From Krasilnikovia cinnamomea (GTDB taxonomy: Bacteria; Actinomycetota; Actinomycetes; Mycobacteriales; Micromonosporaceae): a stretch of DNA of 64,000 nucleotides. The notes below the pieces were generated by a model. That model made no database searches and was not told the origin of the DNA. It worked only from the letters and a program-made list of their open reading frames with translations. The position numbers and the translations under genes are program-made. Each line of letters begins with the position of its first letter. Position 1 is the first letter of the stretch. This document shows, one piece after another, positions 59,161 to 64,000 of the stretch. The stretch covers positions 3,968,001-4,032,000 of the forward strand of contig NZ_SHKY01000001.1 in NCBI RefSeq assembly GCF_004217545.1. Reading direction: 5' to 3'.

Positions 59161-60735
59161 TCACGTGGGGTCCGGGCAGTCCGCCGCGCCGGTGGTGGGC
59201 AGCCGGACCGTGAACTCGGTGCGGCCGGGCTCGCTGCGCACCGACACCGTGCCGCCGTGCGCGGTCACCACCGCGTACACGATCGACAGGCCCAGGCCGG
59301 TGCTGCCCGCCGCCCGCGAACGGGAGCTGTCCCCCCGGGCGAAGCGCTCGAAGATGTGCGGCTGCAGCTCGGCCGGGATGCCCGGGCCGCTGTCGGTCAC
59401 CCGCAGCACGGCCGCGTCGGGGGTCGCGCTCACCGCGACGGTCACGGTGGTGCCCTCGGGGGTGTGCGTACGGGCGTTGGCCAGCAGATTGGCCAGCACC
59501 TGGTGTAGCCGGGCGGAGTCGCCGAGCACCGTGACCGGTTCGTCGGGCACCTCCAGCCGCCAGTCGTGGCGGGGCCCGGCGGCGTGGGCGTCGCTGACCG
59601 CGTCCACCACCAGGGCGGTGACGTCCACCGGGTCGTGGGCCAGGGGACGGCCCGCGTCGAGGCGGGCCAGCAGCAGCAGATCCTCGACCAGCGTGGTCAT
59701 CCGCTGCGCCTCGGATTCGACCCGGCGCAGGACGTGACCCACCTCCTCCGGTACGGGTTCCCCGCTGCGGCGGCTCAGCTCCGCGTACCCCCGGATCGCG
59801 GCCAGGGGGGTGCGCAGCTCGTGGCTGGCGTCCGCGACGAACTGGCGTACCTGCATCTCGCTGGCGTGCCGGGCCGCCAGGGCGTTGCCGACGTGATCCA
59901 GCATCCGGTTCAGTGCGGCGCCGACCCGGCCCACCTCGGTACGCGGGTCGGTGTCGCCCTCGGGAACGCGCTGGGCCAGTTCCACCTCGCCCCGGTCCAG
60001 CCGCTGCTCGGAGACCCGGGTGGCGGTGGCCGCCATCCGCTCCAGCGGGCGCAGGTTGCGCCGCACGATGATGGCGCCGGCCCACCCGGCGGCCAGCAGC
60101 GCCGCGAGCACCGCCACGGCCGTGACGGCGGCGACCGTGAGCAGCGTCTCCTGGGTGTCGGCCAGGGGCAGCCCGGTGACGATCGCCCCGCCCGGGGTCG
60201 GCACGGACACGACCCGGTACGCGCCGAGGCCGTCCAGGTGGACCGAGGTCGGGGTCGCGTCCGCGGGGACCTGGGCGAGGGCGGCCTGCGCCGGCGACGG
60301 CAGTGGCGCGTACTCGCCGAACAGCGGGGACCCGCTGACGCCGGTGCTGAACGGCGGGTACTCCACGCGGCCGCCCCCGGCGACCGTGTAGCCGCCGGAC
60401 CCGGGCGTGGGGCCCGGGGCGGGGGCGGCGAGCACGAGGACGATCGAGCCGGGTGGCGCGCCCGGAGGCGGCAGAGTGGACCAGCGCTCGACGGGGTCCA
60501 CGGCGCCGTCGCGGACGGGCGGCCCGCCGAGCGCGCGTTGCGCCGCCTCGTGGAGCTGGGCGTCGACCTGGTCGTACAGGATCTTGTGCAGGAAGACCTG
60601 CGCGGTGGCGCCGACCACGAGGCCGAGCACCGTCAGCAGGCCGATCATGACGGCGACCAGCCGGGCCCGCAGGGACCAGCCGGGCGGGTAGCGCCAGCGC
60701 GCCGCCGTCACCTCAGGCGGCGGGCTTGAGGACAT
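59161..60735 (-). CDS. Sensor histidine kinase (two-component system with 60713-61438)
   Basis: A 524-aa kinase. Start ATG 60735 has GGAG 8 nt upstream and overlaps the response-regulator gene by 23 nt; a GTG at 60747 is an alternative. A membrane helix at about residues 25-47, an extracytoplasmic sensor of about 130 residues rich in Pro/Gly, and a second helix near 195-215 precede HAMP and the phosphoacceptor FVADASHELRTPLAAIRGYAEL. The HATPase boxes are NLLANARTHT, DSGPGIP and GSTGLGLSIVYAV. The layout resembles MprB/TcrY-type envelope-stress kinases. The signal is unknown. Confidence 0.95.
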   Translation of the reverse strand: MSSSPPPEVTAARWRYPPGWSLRARLVAVMIGLLTVLGLVVGATAQVFLHKILYDQVDAQLHEAAQRALGGPPVRDGAVDPVERWSTLPPPGAPPGSIVLVLAAPAPGPTPGSGGYTVAGGGRVEYPPFSTGVSGSPLFGEYAPLPSPAQAALAQVPADATPTSVHLDGLGAYRVVSVPTPGGAIVTGLPLADTQETLLTVAAVTAVAVLAALLAAGWAGAIIVRRNLRPLERMAATATRVSEQRLDRGEVELAQRVPEGDTDPRTEVGRVGAALNRMLDHVGNALAARHASEMQVRQFVADASHELRTPLAAIRGYAELSRRSGEPVPEEVGHVLRRVESEAQRMTTLVEDLLLLARLDAGRPLAHDPVDVTALVVDAVSDAHAAGPRHDWRLEVPDEPVTVLGDSARLHQVLANLLANARTHTPEGTTVTVAVSATPDAAVLRVTDSGPGIPAELQPHIFERFARGDSSRSRAAGSTGLGLSIVYAVVTAHGGTVSVRSEPGRTEFTVRLPTTGAADCPDPT

Positions 60736-61438
60736 AGCCCGCTCCACGCATGGTGTGGATCATCGGGTCGCGGCCCGCGTCGATCTTCTTGCGCAGGTAG
60801 GAGATGTACAGCTCGACGACGTTGGCCTGGCCCCCGAAGTCGTAGTTCCAGACCCGGTCCAGGATCTGGCTCTTGCTGAGCACCCGGCGCGGGTTGCGCA
60901 TCAGGTAGCGGAGCAGCTCGAACTCCGTGGCCGTGAGGTTGACCAGGTCGCCGCCGCGGCGTACCTCGTGGCTGTCCTCGTCCAGGGTGAGGTCGCCGAC
61001 GACCAGCTGCGAGTCGGCGCGCAGTGCGGCGCGGCCGCTGCGCCGCATCAGCGCGCGCAGCCGCGCCACGACCTCCTCCAGGCTGAACGGCTTGGTGACG
61101 TAGTCGTCGCCGCCCGCGGTGAGCCCGGTGATCCGGTCCTCGACGGCGTCCTTGGCGGTCAGGAACAGCACCGGCACGTCGGGGGACTCCCCGCGCAGCC
61201 GGCGCAGCACCTCCAGGCCGTCGATGTCGGGGAGCATGATGTCCAGGACGACGGCATCCGGGCGGAAGTCGCGCGCGGTGCGCACCGCGGTCGTGCCGTC
61301 CCCCGCGCTGCGCACCTCCCAGCCCTCATAGCGCAGGGCCATCGAGAGCAACTCGGCCAGCGTGGGCTCGTCGTCGACCACCATGACCCGGACCGGGCCA
61401 CCGTCGGCGCGGCGCAGCTCGGTTCCGGCGTTCGCCAT
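60713..61438 (-). CDS. OmpR-family response regulator
   Basis: A 241-aa regulator. Start ATG 61438 has GGGGG 6 nt upstream; an ATG 6 bp earlier is possible but too close to the ribosome site. Receiver domain: VMVVDDEPTLAELL, phosphorylated Asp in AVVLDIMLPDIDG, FLTAKDA and VTKPFS. The C-terminal winged helix includes VNLTATEFELLRYLMRNPRRVLSKSQILDRVW and IHTMRGAGYVLKP. It forms a cotranscribed pair with the kinase. Targets are not visible here. Confidence 0.96.
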   Translation of the reverse strand: MANAGTELRRADGGPVRVMVVDDEPTLAELLSMALRYEGWEVRSAGDGTTAVRTARDFRPDAVVLDIMLPDIDGLEVLRRLRGESPDVPVLFLTAKDAVEDRITGLTAGGDDYVTKPFSLEEVVARLRALMRRSGRAALRADSQLVVGDLTLDEDSHEVRRGGDLVNLTATEFELLRYLMRNPRRVLSKSQILDRVWNYDFGGQANVVELYISYLRKKIDAGRDPMIHTMRGAGYVLKPAA

Positions 61439-61605
61439 CGTCATGCCCCCACTGTCGGCGGCGCCGCTGTGCGCGGTCTTTCGGGTCCCTGTGTAGCACC
61501 TGTGGGTTGCCGGTCCCGGGCGCCGCACGGGCCGGAACACTCGCCGTACGCCCGATGTTGTGCCAGCGTTGAAACTTCGGCGACGCGAACGTGGGGAGCA
61601 TCGGC

Positions 61606-61992
61606 GTGGACCTTCTCGACGAGTACCGCAGAGCGACCTTCGCCTTCGAGTCCGGCGACCCGGCCGGGGCCGCCCGCCTGCTCGAACCGATCCTGGCGGC
61701 GGAGCCGCACAACGCGGCCGTACGCCAGCTGCTGGCCCGCGCGTACTTCAACTCGGCGCAGCTGGCCGGGGCGGAGGCGCAGTTACGGGTCCTGATCGAG
61801 CGTGATCCGTCCGACCATTACGCGCACCACGTGCTCGGCCGCACCCTGGAACGGGCGGGCCGGTTCTCCGAGGCGCTGCCGCACCTGCGGCTGGCTGCCG
61901 CGATGAAGCAGCACGACGACTACGCCGAGGCGCTGCGCCGGGTGCAGATGTGGGTGGGCAAGCACGGCGGCCGCGCCGCTGGTGCCGCGTAG
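61606..61992 (+). CDS. Small tetratricopeptide-repeat protein
   Basis: A 128-aa protein; GTG 61606 is preferred over GTG 61591 because GGGGAG lies 7 nt before it. Three TPR-like helix pairs are visible (AGAARLLEPILAAEPHNAAVRQLLARAYF, then AGAEAQLRVLIERDPSDHYAHHVLGRTLE, then FSEALPHLRLAAAMK). No signal peptide, so it should be cytoplasmic and act by protein contact. It is divergent from the two-component genes and 40 bp upstream of the Smr gene. Confidence 0.85.
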   Translation: MDLLDEYRRATFAFESGDPAGAARLLEPILAAEPHNAAVRQLLARAYFNSAQLAGAEAQLRVLIERDPSDHYAHHVLGRTLERAGRFSEALPHLRLAAAMKQHDDYAEALRRVQMWVGKHGGRAAGAA

Positions 61993-62032
61993 GCCGCCGG
62001 GCAACGCAGGCACGTGCGCATAGGATCGGAAC

Positions 62033-62317
62033 GTGAAGCTGAAGCTGGACCTGCACGACATCTTCAACAAGGGGACCGAGATCGACCGCGCCCTGCGCGG
62101 CATCATCGACGAGGCCATCCAGAAGAAGGCGACGCTGGTCGAGATCATCCCCGGTAAGGGGTCCGGCCAGCTGAAGAAGAAGGTGCTGCGGTTCCTCGAC
62201 CAGAAGGAGATCAAGCAGCTCTACCACCGGGTCGAGAAGGACGGCGACAACTGGGGCCGCCTGTTCGTGCACTTCCGCTTCGACTCCCCGGGCGGGCGCG
62301 GCCGCCGCGGCCGCTGA
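62033..62317 (+). CDS. Smr-domain protein
   Basis: A 94-aa small MutS-related domain protein starting at GTG. It carries the LDLHDIFN motif at residues 5-12, the IDEAIQKKATLVEIIPGKGSGQLKKKVL core (GKGSG near residue 42) and an Arg/Gly-rich tail. Smr domains bind branched nucleic acids or cut RNA at stalled ribosomes. Here the domain stands alone, without MutS2 parts. Its exact activity is uncertain. Confidence 0.88.
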   Translation: MKLKLDLHDIFNKGTEIDRALRGIIDEAIQKKATLVEIIPGKGSGQLKKKVLRFLDQKEIKQLYHRVEKDGDNWGRLFVHFRFDSPGGRGRRGR

Positions 62318-62321
62318 CCCG

Positions 62322-64000
62322 TCACACCGTCACCGTACGGGCCACCGCCACCAGCTCCGAGGTGTGTGAGCCGACGACACCCACGTCGCCGGGGCGGGGG
62401 TGGAACCCCGGCAGGCCGGTCAGCCCGTCCGAGCCGTCCATCACCCGCAGCGTCACCGGGCCGGTCGCCCGTACGGTCAGGGTGGCCTCGATGCCCGTGC
62501 GCGGGGGCGCATGGAAGACCAGCCCGAATCCCCACCGGCCCTCGGCGGGATGATCCACCGGCAGGGCCCGGCCGGCGATGGTGGCGGCGGTGACCTCCGT
62601 CGCGGAGCCCACGTGCAGGGTGACCAGCCGGACCGGGCGCTGCGGCACGAGACGCACCCGCAAGGTACGGGTGTCACCCGCCCGGGTGTCGGACATCACG
62701 GTCAGCCGGGGGGCGGGCAGGTCCGCGGCGGGCGCGGGGCCGCTGAGCAGCCGCACCGAGCCGAGGCCGGGCAGGTTGTCGGCCACGGTCGCCGGGTCAC
62801 CGGAGACGTGCCGCCCCGTCCAGCCGCGCGGGGCGGACTCTCGGCTGAGCCAGCGGGCCTGGCCGGTGTCGGCGTCCAGCGCGTACATGAGGTGGGTCGG
62901 TGCCGGGTGCGCGGCGTCGAACCGGTCGACCGCCAGCCCGGCCGCCGCACACGCCAGGGTGGCGACGGCCGCCACCAGCGCGGGCAGCGCGGCACGGCGC
63001 CGGAAGATACCGGCGACCCGCTCCCGGGCTGTGCCGCGTGGGGTCGCCTCGGCCGGGGGCGGGACGGGTGGGTGCAGCAGGTCGAGGATGGGCAGGAGGG
63101 CGAGGCCGAGCAGTGCCGCCATGAACGCCGCCACCCCCGAGGTGACCAGGCCCAGCGCGGGGAACAGCAATATCACCGCCGGCAGCAGCACCACCACGGC
63201 GACGGCGGCACCCGCGACCAGCGCCGCCACCGCGGCCCAGGCGGGCCGCAGCAGGATCGCGGCGAGCCCGGCGACGGCACCGGCCAGGGCGGGCAGCGCG
63301 GTCAGGTACGCCCCGCCCGGCGCCACCGCGGCCAGCACCAGTCCCAGCGCCGCCAGCCAGCCGAAACCGCCCACGGCCAGGGCGGCCGGGCCGACCCGGC
63401 GGCGCAGGGACGCGTACCAGGCGAGGGTGACGGTGGCGGTCAGCGCGAGCACCGCCAGGCGAAACCACAGTGGCCGGTACGGGTCGATGGGCAGCGCGGC
63501 GTACCCGGGGCGGATCAGGGTCAGGGCCGACCAGAACAGCTGGGCCAGCACCGGGGCGAGCAGCAGCGGCAGCGGCGCGAGGGCGGCACCGGCCGCCAGG
63601 GCGCGGCCCGAGGCGAGGCCGCGACGGCCGACCAGCCACCCGAGGGCCCCGGGGGCCAGCGCAGCCAGCACCGCCAGCGGCCTGGTCAGCCAGCCGGGAT
63701 AGGTGACCAGGGCGCCGAACGCGGGAAAGTACGTGGCGTCCCCGCCCGCGCGCAGCCCGCCGAGGTCCCGGTCACCCAGGTCGCGGGCCAGGGCGAGCGC
63801 GTTGTCGCCGTGCTGTTGCAGGCTCGCGGTGTCCACCGTCGCCGGGACGTCCGTCGGCGCGTGATAGACCGCCGCACCGTCGATGTACGCGCTGTTCAGC
63901 CCGGCGAAGCCCGCCTCCCGGAATGCCGTGAAGTCGGTGTCGTTGGGCAGCAGCCGGTAGATCTCCACCGCGAACGACGTACCGACCGGGTGCGGGGCCC
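62322..64000 (-). CDS. M28-family membrane peptidase, C-terminal part (5' end outside window)
   Basis: The frame is open to the right edge, so the N-terminus and most zinc ligands lie outside the window. The first visible part (PHPVGTSFAVEIYRLLPNDTDFTAFREAGFAGLNSAYIDGAAVYH) is the last portion of an M28 aminopeptidase domain, with a histidine in YHAPTDVP typical of its final metal ligand. About nine membrane helices follow, then a soluble beta-rich C-terminal domain (about 170 residues) ending GSHTSELVAVARTVTV. This matches bacterial relatives of Fxna/ERMP1 peptidases. Substrate unknown. It is convergent with the Smr gene, with 4 bp between stops. Confidence 0.85.
   Translation of the reverse strand, partial: APHPVGTSFAVEIYRLLPNDTDFTAFREAGFAGLNSAYIDGAAVYHAPTDVPATVDTASLQQHGDNALALARDLGDRDLGGLRAGGDATYFPAFGALVTYPGWLTRPLAVLAALAPGALGWLVGRRGLASGRALAAGAALAPLPLLLAPVLAQLFWSALTLIRPGYAALPIDPYRPLWFRLAVLALTATVTLAWYASLRRRVGPAALAVGGFGWLAALGLVLAAVAPGGAYLTALPALAGAVAGLAAILLRPAWAAVAALVAGAAVAVVVLLPAVILLFPALGLVTSGVAAFMAALLGLALLPILDLLHPPVPPPAEATPRGTARERVAGIFRRRAALPALVAAVATLACAAAGLAVDRFDAAHPAPTHLMYALDADTGQARWLSRESAPRGWTGRHVSGDPATVADNLPGLGSVRLLSGPAPAADLPAPRLTVMSDTRAGDTRTLRVRLVPQRPVRLVTLHVGSATEVTAATIAGRALPVDHPAEGRWGFGLVFHAPPRTGIEATLTVRATGPVTLRVMDGSDGLTGLPGFHPRPGDVGVVGSHTSELVAVARTVTV

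Overview
The window is a chromosomal segment of a high-GC Gram-positive actinomycete, most likely a member of the Micromonosporaceae such as Actinoplanes or Micromonospora. That placement is an inference from strong G/C third-position bias, frequent GTG starts, ATGA/GTGA-coupled genes, SARP/BTAD and GlxA-type regulators, and a small C-x2-C actinobacterial protein family. No insertion sequence, integrase, CRISPR array or rRNA operon was seen. One tRNA gene, tRNA-Arg(CCT), lies near 43.2 kb.

Layout. 0-8.4 kb: the tail of a sensor kinase, a GIDE-like membrane protein, a MacAB-type exporter (adaptor lipoprotein, ATPase, permease) with a coupled repeat ORF between ATPase and permease, a phosphoesterase, and a TetR-ATPase-permease exporter operon. 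8.4-16.8 kb: an EAL-like/HDOD protein, an M48 protease, peptide deformylase, NhaA with a candidate structured leader, an AlaX-like editing protein, a BTAD-CGNR fusion regulator ending in a 17-bp tandem array, a 41-aa membrane protein, a GlxA-type regulator and a STAS protein. 16.9-23.4 kb: a sulfur block with a cysteine-ending leader peptide, cysteine dioxygenase-like protein, rhodanese, an Rrf2 regulator with an SsuABC-type transporter, and a sulfotransferase with a putative beta-propeller partner. A 17-bp motif recurs at three promoters or gene starts here.

23.4-43.2 kb: a GAF-GGDEF cyclase, ROK regulator, PhoX-like phosphatase, a small secreted protein, transketolase, a secreted M43-type metalloprotease, a TPR-GGDEF protein, ahcY behind an SAH riboswitch whose pseudoknot strand overlaps a terminator, an esterase, a histone-like protein with a C-terminal helix-turn-helix, a secreted GH5-like enzyme, a TetR/membrane-protein pair and a secreted DUF1906/FG-GAP protein. 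43.2-46.0 kb: tRNA-Arg followed by CutA, an HD protein, a coupled XRE regulator/NUDIX pair and a C-x2-C protein. Part of this stretch is visibly AT-richer than its surroundings. 46.1-51.3 kb: a response regulator, sensor kinase, HEAT protein and processive GT2, probably one signalling-to-polysaccharide unit. 51.4-57.8 kb: an acetyltransferase, a YcaQ-like winged-helix protein with a second 17-bp stop-anchored array, a GT2-GtrA protein and a GT39 enzyme (resembling the Bacillus YkcC/YkcB pair), then gene remnants beside a hairpin repeat also found at 24.6 kb. 57.9-64 kb: DAHP synthase with a complete leader-peptide attenuator, a two-component system, a TPR protein, an Smr-domain protein and the 3' part of an M28 membrane peptidase.

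The main themes are layered RNA and leader-peptide control (SAH riboswitch, aromatic attenuator, sulfur leader peptide, candidate nhaA leader), c-di-GMP signalling (two GGDEF proteins and one EAL-like protein), envelope glycosylation and export, and several short repeat families tied to gene starts or stops. Motif assignments and starts were made by eye, with no database search.
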